From NCBI GenBank assembly GCA_964602845.1, contig CAZRSW010000002.1, forward strand, positions 62,001 through 126,000: a stretch of DNA of 64,000 nt, read 5' to 3'. Under the pieces are notes generated by a model, which was given only the letters and a program-made list of their open reading frames with translations, did not search any database and had not been told where the DNA came from. Positions 34,484 through 43,481 of this stretch are shown one piece after another. The translations under genes and the position numbers were made by a program. Position 1 is the stretch's first letter, and every line of letters starts with the position of its first letter. Source of the DNA: CAZRSW01 sp964602845. GTDB taxonomy: Bacteria > Chloroflexota > Dehalococcoidia > Lucifugimonadales > UBA826.

Positions 34484-35740
34484 TTAATCTAAGATGCTTT
34501 CGAATGCGCGGTGTAATCTCACACCAGAATCTTTTAGATGTTCAAAAGATTCTCCTGTATAGGCGAGTCGAAAATGGGTAGTATCCTGTGTCCCGTCGAT
34601 GAAAAAGACTGAACCAGAAGGAAATATCAGGCCTTCTTCGGCCGCTGCCTTCATCAGATCTAAGGAATTACCCATCTTACATTGAACCCATAGAAAATAG
34701 CCCCCTTCTGGTTCTTCCCAAGTTACAAATGAATCGCAGTGTTCGCGCAGGGAAGCCATGAGGGCAAAACATTTTTGTTTGTATAAAGCGCGCATAGCTT
34801 TGACGTGTTTATCAAGTTTCCCGGAGGTGATCAAATCTGCCAAGACGTAATGGAAAAGAGGGCTGTTTCCCATGTCAAACCGAACCCGTGTGAGCGGTTC
34901 GGTGAACTCGCTTCTTGATTGAATCCAACCAATTCTTAGGCCGGTGGCTACTACCTTACTGAAACTACACATCTTTAACACGCCATATCCGTTAGAGAGA
35001 GCAAAGTAAGAAGTTGGGGGTGGAGTATCGAAATAAAGTTCTGTGTAAGCCGCGTCTTCCGCAATTAATATGCCAAAGCGCGAACAAGCGTCTAAGATTA
35101 GCTCTCTAGTTTCTAGTGAAGTAACGTAGCCCATAGGGTTATGATAATCGGCGATCGTGTAAAATAGCTTGACTCTCTTGCCGTCACGTTGAAGGCCTTG
35201 GATCATCTCTATGAAAGCTTGTGGGTTGATCCCAGTTGTCCCCATAGGGATGGTTACTACGTCTGCCTCATATCCCTGTATCGCCCTGACGGTTCCTGAA
35301 TAGCTCGGTGACTCAACTATAACCACATCGCCCGGTTGGACAAAAGCCTTCAGTATGTTTTCTAAACAGCCGGAGCTGCCGTTATGCATGATGATATTGT
35401 CAGCCGTTAATGAGGTGCCCTCTATGGTATTTTGCCTCTCGGCAATGGCCTCTCGGCAGCCTTTGTACCCAAACCAGCCACCATACAGCATGGCGTCTTC
35501 CGCACTGTACTCAATCGTCTTGGTTAACGCATCATTTATGTCTTGCAAGGGCATTGCATTGTCGTCAGGTACCCCGCCTGCGAGAACTATAGGATCTAAA
35601 TGATCAGTAGGTAAACGCCACATCCTCCCTGCGTCTGTGGCGTTGCCCGCAGAAATGCCCCGGGCTGCGGATGAGAGTAGTGCCTCTACCTGGATTGGAG
35701 TCCACCTAGAAACGATTGTCTCGTGATCAAAATTGTTCAT
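34484..35740 (-). CDS. PLP-dependent class I/II aminotransferase (2-aminoadipate aminotransferase/MocR-core-like)
   Basis: The 418-residue fold-type I enzyme has IVLAGGVPDDNAMP at the N-terminus, GSSGCLENILKAF, and VIVESPSYSGTVRAIQ. YTIADYHNPMGYV carries the PLP-contacting Asn, and the Schiff-base lysine is in CSFSKVVATGLRIGW. The LAGGVPD start and YGGWFGYKGCREAI segment resemble LysN/ARO8-type aminotransferases, which act on aminoadipate, aromatic or branched substrates. No DNA-binding domain is present, so it is an enzyme and not a MocR regulator. It is flanked by tRNA-Thr and bioY. Confidence 0.88.
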   Translation of the reverse strand: MNNFDHETIVSRWTPIQVEALLSSAARGISAGNATDAGRMWRLPTDHLDPIVLAGGVPDDNAMPLQDINDALTKTIEYSAEDAMLYGGWFGYKGCREAIAERQNTIEGTSLTADNIIMHNGSSGCLENILKAFVQPGDVVIVESPSYSGTVRAIQGYEADVVTIPMGTTGINPQAFIEMIQGLQRDGKRVKLFYTIADYHNPMGYVTSLETRELILDACSRFGILIAEDAAYTELYFDTPPPTSYFALSNGYGVLKMCSFSKVVATGLRIGWIQSRSEFTEPLTRVRFDMGNSPLFHYVLADLITSGKLDKHVKAMRALYKQKCFALMASLREHCDSFVTWEEPEGGYFLWVQCKMGNSLDLMKAAAEEGLIFPSGSVFFIDGTQDTTHFRLAYTGESFEHLKDSGVRLHRAFESILD

Positions 35741-35962
35741 TTTAGTGAGCCTGCTATTGTGAGATTCTTATTAAGTAGTACATACTAGCTAGATATGTTC
35801 GTTTTGGCAAAGTGTTTAAAGTACTGTTTATTCCTATAGGCTAAAATGTGGAGCTGGCAGGGATTATTTCAATCTAAAAAATACACGGACGCATGGTACG
35901 ATTGTTAGATCATTTTCAAGCCATGTTCATAAAATTATGTATACGGCAAGGAGTAATTCTAT

Positions 35963-36649
35963 ATGCAGGCAAGAGCAGAATATGGAGTACTGGCAGATTC
36001 AATCCTGCCCGGCTTACAAGAGAATACAATACTTGGGCGCATCGCTAGGGAGATAATCCTCGTTGGCGCTTTTACAATACTTATGGCTCTTTGTGCACAA
36101 ATTGTTATAAAGCTACCAGGTACAGTGGTTCCCATAACGGGACAGACATTTGGTGTTTTGCTTGCGGGAGGCGCTCTTGGTAGTAAGAGGGCACCAATAA
36201 GTATGGCGCTCTATATGATTATTGGTATGCTGGGTGTTGGAGTATTTGCTCCTGCAGGAGCAGACATAAAAGAGTTTGGCTCGCTCCATATGATTTGGCC
36301 ATGGGCTGGCAGTGATGGGCTAATCTGGTCGATACCGACCGGTGGTTACATAGTGGGATTTATCGTTGCATCGTATGTGATCGGACGTTTAGCGGAAAAA
36401 GGTTGGGACCGAAAGCCGAGGATTATAGCAGCGATGCTATTAGGGAATATTGTGATATATGTTTTTGGACTTCCTTGGTTGATGTTTGATCTGCAAGCTT
36501 CTTTGAGCAATACGCTCTTATGGGGGTTGTGGCCATTTATTCCCGGAGATGCCTTAAAATTGGTTTTAGCCTCAATGGTTCTTCCAGGGGCATGGTCATT
36601 GGTTAGTAAGATGGCTGAAAAGACAAAACGACCTGACGCAAGAGGGTAA
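35963..36649 (+). CDS. bioY: Biotin transporter BioY
   Basis: BioY is the substrate-binding S component of ECF-type biotin transporters and may work alone or with an ECF module. The 228-residue protein has about six membrane segments and the family pattern VPITGQTFGVLLAGGALGSKRA, shortened here to VPITGQTFGVLL, with IGMLGVGVFA and WSIPTGGYIVGFIVASYVIG. The C-terminal PFIPGDALKLVLASMV segment is also diagnostic. No bio synthesis gene or ECF ATPase lies nearby. A 222-bp spacer upstream shows no recognisable BirA operator. Confidence 0.93.
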   Translation: MQARAEYGVLADSILPGLQENTILGRIAREIILVGAFTILMALCAQIVIKLPGTVVPITGQTFGVLLAGGALGSKRAPISMALYMIIGMLGVGVFAPAGADIKEFGSLHMIWPWAGSDGLIWSIPTGGYIVGFIVASYVIGRLAEKGWDRKPRIIAAMLLGNIVIYVFGLPWLMFDLQASLSNTLLWGLWPFIPGDALKLVLASMVLPGAWSLVSKMAEKTKRPDARG

Positions 36650-36808
36650 GAGGATCCTTTTATGGAGACCATGGTGTTGCCATCCACGGAATTCCTGTCG
36701 GATCTTCATGTTTGTTATAACCTTGATAAATGCTGCTATGTGGTTTGTTTAGGCGCAAGGTCTATTCCTTTTTGATCGGCGACTAGAAATGGATCAGCTA
36801 CGCCTTCC

Positions 36809-37417
36809 ATGTACAAAAGTAAAGGTGCAAGGTTGAAAATAGGTTTGTTCGGCGGAACTTTTGATCCGATTCATTGCGGACACATTACGACCGCTCTATT
36901 AATCCAGGAAGCGCTGGAGCTAGACCAGGTTTGCATGGTGCCAGCCGGCGAGCCGTATCTTAAGAATGATAAGGAAGTGAGCTCAAAAAAACTAAGATTG
37001 GCTATGGTAGAACTTGCGGTTGCTAACCATGAAAGGATATTTTCAACTGATATAGAAATCAGGCGTACAGGACCCTCATATACCTTAGACACCGTTATGT
37101 GTTTCCAGAAAGAAGGGCATGACGTCGTCGTTGTATTGGGTATAGATTCTGTCCTATCCATGCCGAATTGGCACAATGCAGAAGCGCTATGGCGGCATTG
37201 CCGCATAGTGGCTGTTACCCGGCAAGGTTGGGACCAAGGTGAGATACCCCAATTGCTCCCAGATGAGGCTATAAACGGGATCGATATACTGGAGTTGGAA
37301 ACTCCAGATATTTCCTCATCAAAGATAAGATCCTTTGTAAGGGAGGGTATGGCAATTGATCACTTAGTGCCCGATTCTGTGGCCTGCTTTATAAGAGAAA
37401 ATGGCTTGTATCGGTAG
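36809..37417 (+). CDS. nadD: Nicotinate-nucleotide adenylyltransferase
   Basis: NadD adenylates nicotinate mononucleotide to deamido-NAD. The 202-residue protein has the nucleotidyltransferase motif GLFGGTFDPIHCGH near the N-terminus. It also has GPSYTLDTV, VVLGIDSVLSMPNWHN, and the C-terminal ISSSKIRSFVREG. It belongs to the same pathway as the salvage enzymes at 6-7.7 kb. pyrE follows 59 bp downstream on the same strand. Confidence 0.95.
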   Translation: MYKSKGARLKIGLFGGTFDPIHCGHITTALLIQEALELDQVCMVPAGEPYLKNDKEVSSKKLRLAMVELAVANHERIFSTDIEIRRTGPSYTLDTVMCFQKEGHDVVVVLGIDSVLSMPNWHNAEALWRHCRIVAVTRQGWDQGEIPQLLPDEAINGIDILELETPDISSSKIRSFVREGMAIDHLVPDSVACFIRENGLYR

Positions 37418-37476
37418 TAAGTTGTAGCGAATTGCCGTGATAAGGTTAACGGAAAGTCAATTTTGGGAGGAAGTAG

Positions 37477-38031
37477 GTGAATAGAGCCAAGCGCATACTG
37501 GAAATATCGAAGGAAACGGGGGCGCTCACATTTGGTGAATTCCGGTTGTCGGCAGGAGGAACCAGCAAATACTATTTTGACGGAAGGCTCTTGACCCTTG
37601 ATCCGGAGGGGGCATATATGGTGGCCAAGGTCTTTCTAGAGATTCTGGAAGCATATTCGGTTGACGCCATAGCTGGGCCAACAATCGGTGCTGATCCGAT
37701 TGTTTCAGCAGTTTCTGTTCTCAGCTATATGGAAGGAACCCCAATATCGGGTTTGATTGTTAGGAAAGAACCCAAGGCTCACGGCGGCGGGAAAACAATT
37801 GAGGGACCCATCAAATCAGGACAGAGAGTGGCTATAGTTGATGATACCTGTACGACAGGTAAGAGCCTGTTTCAAGCTATGCAGGCTGTGCAGGATGAAG
37901 GATGTGAAATTCCTATTGTTTTATCCATATTGGACCGTAGAGCGGGCGGGAGCGATGAAGTACGTCTTATGGGATATGAATTTAAGAGTCTCCTAGTTGC
38001 TGACGAGGTTGGCAATGTTAATCTCAGCTAA
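37477..38031 (+). CDS. pyrE: Orotate phosphoribosyltransferase
   Basis: PyrE makes OMP from orotate and PRPP in pyrimidine synthesis. The 184-residue protein has the PRPP motif VAIVDDTCTTGKS, the catalytic-loop region RKEPKAHGGGKTIEG, and the TSKYYFDGRLLTLDPEG N-terminal segment. A GTG start follows GGGAGGAAGTAG. It is flanked by nadD and an MFS gene; no other pyr gene is in the window. Confidence 0.94.
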   Translation: MNRAKRILEISKETGALTFGEFRLSAGGTSKYYFDGRLLTLDPEGAYMVAKVFLEILEAYSVDAIAGPTIGADPIVSAVSVLSYMEGTPISGLIVRKEPKAHGGGKTIEGPIKSGQRVAIVDDTCTTGKSLFQAMQAVQDEGCEIPIVLSILDRRAGGSDEVRLMGYEFKSLLVADEVGNVNLS

Positions 38032-38061
38032 TGGGGCGGCGGTTGTGGTTGAAGAAAGGCC

Positions 38062-39558
38062 TTGATTAAGAAAGGATTACCTGTACAGAGAATAATAAAT
38101 AGCCGTTACTATTGTTGGTGGCTATATGGTGCAGTGGCAACGGGAACTTTTATAACAGTCCTTGACCAATCCGCGACAGCAATTGTTACGCCAAAAATAG
38201 CCGAAGAATTTGGTTCCGATATCCCAACAGCTCAATGGCTTGCAATAGGATATATGTTGTCCGTTAGTGCCCTGATGATGCCTGCTGGGGCATTATCAGA
38301 TCTCATAGGTCGTAAAACTGCCTGGCTAACAGGGTTGAGTATTTTTGTTCTGTCATCGGCCCTAGCCTCTTTGGCGCCTTCTTTTGGTTCTATCTTAACC
38401 GCAAAAATCATCATGGGGATTGGGGCCTCAGCGGTACAGGCGAATGGGATGGCAATGATTGCTAGTGCTTTTGATGATGATCAACGGGGCAAGGCTCTAG
38501 GATTACATATGACGGTGGTAGGGATAGGGGCTATCGGCGGGCCGATCATTGGCGGGGGTATAGATGGAGTGTTTGGCTGGCGGGCGATATTCATGTTTAC
38601 ATCCCTGTTTAGCGTATTGGCTATAGTGATTGCCCTGTTGATTTTAACTGGCAATATAAAACGTATCAGGCCAGTAAAGACTATAAGTACGTCGTTTGAT
38701 TGGGTGGGCGCCTGTCTGTCGGCGGTCGGACTTGTCGGGCTTATGCTATCAATAACTTTTGCAAGTAATTTTGGCTGGTTATCGGTAGAGATAGTGGGAG
38801 GGCTTACCTTAACAATTTTGAGTGCTGTCGGTTTTGTCTTGTGGGAAATGAAATTTCCCATGCCTATGTTGCCTTTATCCATGTTCAAATCTACGGTTTT
38901 TTCCGCCGGAGCGTTAGCACGATTCTTGTCCTTTGTCGCTAGCTCGGCCACGTTTTTTCTAATGCCATTCTTCTTGGTATCGAGCTTAGGAATATCAACG
39001 GCCCAGGCTGCTGTGTATCTTCTGCCAGGTTCGATTTGTATGGCGGTTTTCGGACCAATTAGCGGACGGATGTCCGATAGTGTGGGACCCAGAAGGCCTG
39101 CTGTCTTGGGGATGAGTTGTGCCATTGCGGGAGTATTTATCTTTTCGATGGTGAATCTGGATACAAATTTATTAGTAGTGTCTCTGGCTGCTGGTTTATC
39201 TGGCACTGGAATGAGTGTATTCATGGCCCCTAACACAAGTGCTATGATGGGGAGCGTCTCAAGGAGTCGGTATGGTATAGTATCGGCGTTTCTAAATTTG
39301 AATAGGAACTCGGCACACGTCGTTGGGGTTGCGATTCCGACAGCCGTTGTTGTGGGTGTAATGGCGTCACATGGATATGAGGCTGATCTCTCTGATCCCA
39401 ACGTCGTTGGCAATTTGGGTCTGCGAAAGGCATATGTGCAGGGTATGTCTAGGGCATTTCAAATATCGACGATCCTTATGATTATTTCCTTGTTGCTTTG
39501 TCTAATACCGGGTGGATATAGAAGGTCATCAGGAAAAAGTACAAGTGAGGGGAGCTAA
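38062..39558 (+). CDS. MFS transporter, DHA2 (EmrB/QacA-like) family, second copy
   Basis: The 498-residue membrane protein has about 14 membrane segments. Motif A appears as GALSDLIGRKTAWL, and the antiporter motif region as GIGAIGGPIIGGGIDG. It aligns along its length with the transporter at 19925-21391 (shared VQANGMAMI/VQATGMAMI, GWRAIF/GWQWIF, MFKSTVFS/LFLNKRFS positions). Probably a proton-driven exporter of unknown substrate. A TTG start is used, after GAAGAAAGG. It lies 30 bp after pyrE. Confidence 0.9.
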   Translation: MIKKGLPVQRIINSRYYCWWLYGAVATGTFITVLDQSATAIVTPKIAEEFGSDIPTAQWLAIGYMLSVSALMMPAGALSDLIGRKTAWLTGLSIFVLSSALASLAPSFGSILTAKIIMGIGASAVQANGMAMIASAFDDDQRGKALGLHMTVVGIGAIGGPIIGGGIDGVFGWRAIFMFTSLFSVLAIVIALLILTGNIKRIRPVKTISTSFDWVGACLSAVGLVGLMLSITFASNFGWLSVEIVGGLTLTILSAVGFVLWEMKFPMPMLPLSMFKSTVFSAGALARFLSFVASSATFFLMPFFLVSSLGISTAQAAVYLLPGSICMAVFGPISGRMSDSVGPRRPAVLGMSCAIAGVFIFSMVNLDTNLLVVSLAAGLSGTGMSVFMAPNTSAMMGSVSRSRYGIVSAFLNLNRNSAHVVGVAIPTAVVVGVMASHGYEADLSDPNVVGNLGLRKAYVQGMSRAFQISTILMIISLLLCLIPGGYRRSSGKSTSEGS

Positions 39559-39656
39559 TTAAAAGTGACGTTTAATAGTGCTCATGGGTTTTCGATGTAT
39601 CCAAGGAACCCCGCCAATATAGGAAAATGGCTGTATTAATGTCTAGGTGGATATAA

Positions 39657-40355
39657 ATGTGTGGTATGAAAACGGTGTTGGAGGTGAAACGAGGCAATAT
39701 GAATCTGGTTTTAGTGAGACATGGAGAGACGCAGGCGAATTTGGCACAAAGATGGTCTGGATCCAGAGACCTAGAAATAACGGACTTGACAGACAGAGGT
39801 AAAGAACAAGCCATTCTGTTGGGACGATGGTTCAAGGAAAGGAGATTTGTACCTGATTATGTGTATTCTAGTCCCCAGAGGAGGGCATTTGAGACAGCAA
39901 GTCTAGTTGGGGGTCATTGGGGCTTGAACATCGAAAAGATTGAGGACCTTAAGGAAACGGGGGCCGGTATATTTGAAGGTCTAAATTGGTCAGAAATAGA
40001 AGAGCGCTATCCAAGGGAAGCGGAGGGGTTTCGCGATTCAAGGGATTGGTCAGTGGTCAGAGGAGCAGAGCAAGAATCGGATCGGAGGAGTAGAGGTGAA
40101 AGATTGTTAAAATTGGCATTGAGTGGAAGAGAGCCAGATGATGTTGTCGTGATGTTTTGTCACGGAGGGATAATTCAACATACTGTGTCCGTAATATTCC
40201 AATCACCAAAATTGTGGGGTATATCCGTGAAAAACACGGCATTGTTTGAGTTTCGTATTGATATTAAGAGGTGGGCTAATGAGACGAGGGAACGATTTAA
40301 TCCCACTTTGTGGCAAATTGTTCGGTTTAACGACGTTCCACATCTGAAAAATTAG
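39657..40355 (+). CDS. Histidine phosphatase family (phosphoglycerate mutase-like) protein
   Basis: The protein has the RHG active-site motif LVRHGETQAN with the phospho-histidine, SSPQRRAFETA, ETGAGIFEGLNWSEIEERYP, and the second catalytic histidine in MFCHGGIIQH. Length is 232 from the ATG at 39657. Met15 (39699), with GAGG four bases before it, may be the true start and gives 218 residues. It may be a cofactor-dependent mutase, a sugar phosphatase or an alpha-ribazole phosphatase. Nothing nearby decides this. Confidence 0.87.
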   Translation: MCGMKTVLEVKRGNMNLVLVRHGETQANLAQRWSGSRDLEITDLTDRGKEQAILLGRWFKERRFVPDYVYSSPQRRAFETASLVGGHWGLNIEKIEDLKETGAGIFEGLNWSEIEERYPREAEGFRDSRDWSVVRGAEQESDRRSRGERLLKLALSGREPDDVVVMFCHGGIIQHTVSVIFQSPKLWGISVKNTALFEFRIDIKRWANETRERFNPTLWQIVRFNDVPHLKN

Positions 40356-40523
40356 TCACAGTTTTTTGAGAGAACAGCGCCCCTTGTATATTGATAATTT
40401 GATCATACATAGAAGTGATTTAAGAAAGAGGCTGAGACAAATACGTTGGAAGCCCTATCCTAACAAGAGTTAAAGTTTTCTGGGGCAATGATAGATTCTT
40501 TAGGGAAACAGTATAAGGATAGG

Positions 40524-41900
40524 CTAGTCCCACCTTTGCAGTTCGCCTCTGATCGCTCTGATATTGTCATCGAGATTTCTGTCTTGCCGCACGAGGGTTG
40601 CTACCCGCTGGCATCCGTGTGAAACTGTCGTGTGGTCTCTGTCCCCTAGGATTTTCCCTATAGTGGTTAAGCTCAAGTCGGTCTCTTGTCTGAGAAAATA
40701 CATAGTCACTTGGCGAGAAAGGGATATATTTTTCTGGCGACTCCGACCTTTTATGGAGTCAGGGCTAACGTCGTAGTGTTTTGATACTGCTTGCAAAATG
40801 GCAGAGGCAGTAAGCTTTTTCGTACTGGGTTCTGCCATGCTATCTGGAATTATTTCCTGAACTGCGTCCATGGTCAAAGGATCACCTCGGAATTGTGTCC
40901 ATGCAACCACTTTATTGAGCGCTCCTTCTAAGGCCCTCACGTTTGTCTGAATCTTTTGGGCGAGAAATTCAAGGATTCTAGGGGAAATAGTGCAGTTAAA
41001 CTGTGCTGATTTTGCTTGAAGTATGGCTAGTCGAGTTTCTAGCCGAGGAGGTTGTATATCTGCTACCAAACCGCCAGACAGTCGAGTTGAGATGCGTTTT
41101 TGAAGCAGTTCCAATTCCGCAATGGGGCGGTCGCTGGTGATTACTATTTGACGATTACTTAAATGAAGGGAGTTAAACGTATGAAAAAACCCCTCTTGGG
41201 TTTGATCCTTTCCTATTAAAAACTGTATGTCGTCTATAAGTAAGGCCTCGGAGGATCTGTAGTGGTCACGGAACTCTTGTGTTTTCCGTTGTTGGATGGC
41301 ATTGATATATTGATTAGTGAAGTCCTCGCAGGTGGTGTACGTGCATTTAACATTTTTAGCTCGTAATTGACTGCCGAGTGCATGTAAAAGATGCGTTTTC
41401 CCCAAGCCGGCCTTGGAATGAATCACCAGAGGATTGAAGGTTTTACCAGGATGGTCTTCTATGGCCCTGAGAGCGGAAAAGGCTAGCTCGTTGGAGTCTC
41501 CTACTACGAAGCTATTGAAAGTATATCGAGGATTAAATGTGGTTCCCTTGAAGTTTTCGGCAACTGGGAGATTTTGTCTTTGGCGACTCGGAAGACTTGG
41601 TGTTGTTGAAGGTTCTCCTAGGCCAGTTATCTTTTTAGACCCATTCGCTTGGAAAGTGACTGTAAAGTCCTCGCCTGCTACTTCCTTGACGGCCTGTCTT
41701 ATAAGTCCTATCAAACGAGTCTCTAGGTACTCCACCGTGAAGGCGTTTGGTACTGACACAAACAATCGAGTTTGAGCGATATTAGTGGCGGTTGTGTCTT
41801 TCAACCAGGTTTCAAAACTCGGCCGGGGAATGCGTAGCTCTAGTTTGCCTAGCGCCGCTAGCCATATTTTAGAGGCTTGTTGATCCTTTTCAAGTGCCAT
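40524..41900 (-). CDS. dnaA: Chromosomal replication initiator DnaA
   Basis: DnaA binds oriC and opens the duplex. The 458-residue protein has domain I (IWLAALGKLELRIPRPSFETWL, abridged as RIPRPSFETWL), a short linker, and the AAA+ domain opening with NPRYTFNSFVVGDSNELA. Walker A is SKAGLGKTH (162-170) and Walker B is LLIDDIQFL. The domain IV helix-turn-helix carries the signature GDRDHTTVSHGCQRV. No dnaN or recF lies beside it. A 561-bp repeat-rich spacer is upstream of its start. Confidence 0.97.
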   Translation of the reverse strand: MALEKDQQASKIWLAALGKLELRIPRPSFETWLKDTTATNIAQTRLFVSVPNAFTVEYLETRLIGLIRQAVKEVAGEDFTVTFQANGSKKITGLGEPSTTPSLPSRQRQNLPVAENFKGTTFNPRYTFNSFVVGDSNELAFSALRAIEDHPGKTFNPLVIHSKAGLGKTHLLHALGSQLRAKNVKCTYTTCEDFTNQYINAIQQRKTQEFRDHYRSSEALLIDDIQFLIGKDQTQEGFFHTFNSLHLSNRQIVITSDRPIAELELLQKRISTRLSGGLVADIQPPRLETRLAILQAKSAQFNCTISPRILEFLAQKIQTNVRALEGALNKVVAWTQFRGDPLTMDAVQEIIPDSMAEPSTKKLTASAILQAVSKHYDVSPDSIKGRSRQKNISLSRQVTMYFLRQETDLSLTTIGKILGDRDHTTVSHGCQRVATLVRQDRNLDDNIRAIRGELQRWD

Positions 41901-42461
41901 AAATTTTGCACAAACCTACCAGCAGATTATAAGCCCCAATTTTCGGAGGCAATACATGAGATTATCTGATTCGCTATGAGGCGGCAGCGCTAATTACACC
42001 AAACGGCATACCAACCCCAGAAGCCAGATAACAGATCACGGTTTCCAGATAACGAGCTATCAACTGGTTGAGCGGGAGATTGTTCTCCATCCTTTGACGC
42101 GCTCTTTTTGTTATAGCTGATGAACCCGTTTACTCGTTGTTAATGTCGTCAACAACGGGCGAACATGTTCACCCGGAAATTCCCGGCAGGGCCTAATCTC
42201 TTATCTCATTTTCAGACCCTAAACCCGTTATACTAATCAATTCTGATTTTAATAATAACGGTCACTTAGTTTTACACCCATTTTTCTAGTTTGTGCAAGG
42301 GGGGGCAGAGGGAATTTAGGGTGCATTATTTTTCGGGGCTTTGAAGGCCACAATTTAAGTTCATGAAAGATCTTTCTACGTTATAGGGGATAAAATCATA
42401 GGAGTCTATATCATAAATGTGTCCCTGCCCATGTGGCGGGTGTTAAAAATGGAGCAGGTAG
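41901..42461. other. Repeat-rich dnaA leader, candidate origin or dnaA control region
   Basis: This 561-bp gene-free region between divergent dnaA and an inositol-phosphatase gene is dense in short repeats. TTGCACAAAC occurs as an exact inverted pair (41906-41915 and 42289-42298). CCAGATAAC occurs twice, 21 bp apart (42024-42032, 42045-42053), and TTATCTG once more at 41962. CGTTGTT-N9-AACAACG lies at 42135-42157, a near-palindrome around GAACATGTTC at 42157-42174, and ACCCGTT at 42124 and 42223. No perfect TTATCCACA box was found. Such a leader usually holds DnaA sites. Confidence 0.55.
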
Positions 42462-43295
42462 ATGGTAAATGTTATACCCGTAAGTGAGGCCGGCAAAGAT
42501 GCCTTGGCAGTTGCACGCGAAGTATCGTATTCAGCCGGTGAAATCATCATGGAATGGTGGCCTAAATCTAAGGAGGTCAATAAAAAGGGGAAAGATGACA
42601 TTGTAACCAATGTAGACAGAGAGTCTGAACAGCATATAACAAACATGTTAAAGAAGTCGTTTCCTGACCATGGAGTGTATGGCGAAGAATTTAAGGGAGA
42701 CGATCCTAATAAAGGTTGGACGTGGATAATAGACCCAATCGATGGGACAAGAAACTATGCTTGGGGGATCCCATTATTTTCACTAGTCGTTGCGTTGGCG
42801 AAAGATGGAGAAGTTGTAGTAGGGGTGAATTATGATCCTTTGCACGGGGAGATGTTCCATGCAGCTCTTGGAAGGGGTGCATATTTGAATGATGATCCTG
42901 TAAAAGTAACGAAAAGGAACAATCTCGATGGTGCCGTATTGGGTATGGACCCTGCCTACGGGACAGATCGTGGAACCATGGATAGCTTGCAAGTCATTCG
43001 GAAAATGTGGCCTAGGATCGGATCTGTCAGGATAATGGGGTCGTCGGCACTTGGAATATCATACGTGGCGGCGGGAAGAACGGATATTTATTTCCATCAC
43101 AAGTTGCAGCCATATGATCAAGCAGCAGGACTGATACTTGTCGAAGAGGCCGGAGGAGTAATAACAGATCGCGCGGGGAAAAGGGCCAATCTACAGTCTG
43201 ATGGATTGATTGTTTCTTCATCGCCAATACACCAGGATTTTATGAAGTCGACGAAAACCATGAGTTGGAGGAATTTCACTGATCGGCCAGGATAA
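42462..43295 (+). CDS. Inositol monophosphatase family protein
   Basis: The 277-residue Mg2+-dependent phosphatase has DDIVTNVDRESEQ, GEEFKGDDPNKGW, the family signature WIIDPIDGTRNYAWG with the metal-binding aspartates, and QPYDQAAGLILVEEAGG. Possible substrates are inositol-1-phosphate, fructose-1,6-bisphosphate, histidinol phosphate or PAP. Sequence alone does not decide. It is divergent from dnaA and upstream of an HtrA-like protease gene. Confidence 0.9.
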   Translation: MVNVIPVSEAGKDALAVAREVSYSAGEIIMEWWPKSKEVNKKGKDDIVTNVDRESEQHITNMLKKSFPDHGVYGEEFKGDDPNKGWTWIIDPIDGTRNYAWGIPLFSLVVALAKDGEVVVGVNYDPLHGEMFHAALGRGAYLNDDPVKVTKRNNLDGAVLGMDPAYGTDRGTMDSLQVIRKMWPRIGSVRIMGSSALGISYVAAGRTDIYFHHKLQPYDQAAGLILVEEAGGVITDRAGKRANLQSDGLIVSSSPIHQDFMKSTKTMSWRNFTDRPG

Positions 43296-43325
43296 GATGA
43301 TGAAAGTGAATCCTTATTTTCCTAG

Positions 43326-43390
43326 TTGTATACAGAAGGATTGTATACGCATAGGAGTTCTGAGATTTCGTGTCAATTCCATTGGAATTG
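43326..43390. promoter_or_regulatory. Direct repeat and palindrome upstream of the HtrA-like gene
   Basis: TTGTATAC occurs twice, 15 bp apart (43326-43333, 43341-43348); each copy contains the palindrome GTATAC. Downstream lies CAATTCCA-T-TGGAATTG (43374-43390), a perfect inverted repeat. Both sit in the 186-bp spacer before the protease gene. They look like protein-binding sites, but no factor can be named and no promoter was clearly recognised. Confidence 0.35.
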
Positions 43391-43481
43391 GGGACTGAAC
43401 GTATTAAAATATGGAAGGATGAGTATGTGCTATCTTGAGGTTGGTTGTATATTCGATCTTAAAAAGGCATAAGGGTATGGC

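Noticed and set aside
36157..40242. Long antisense ORFs opposite bioY, nadD, MFS and phosphatase genes, such as 38481-39413 on the minus strand
   Set aside because: They lie entirely opposite recognised genes, have low-complexity shadow compositions and lack ribosome-binding sites.
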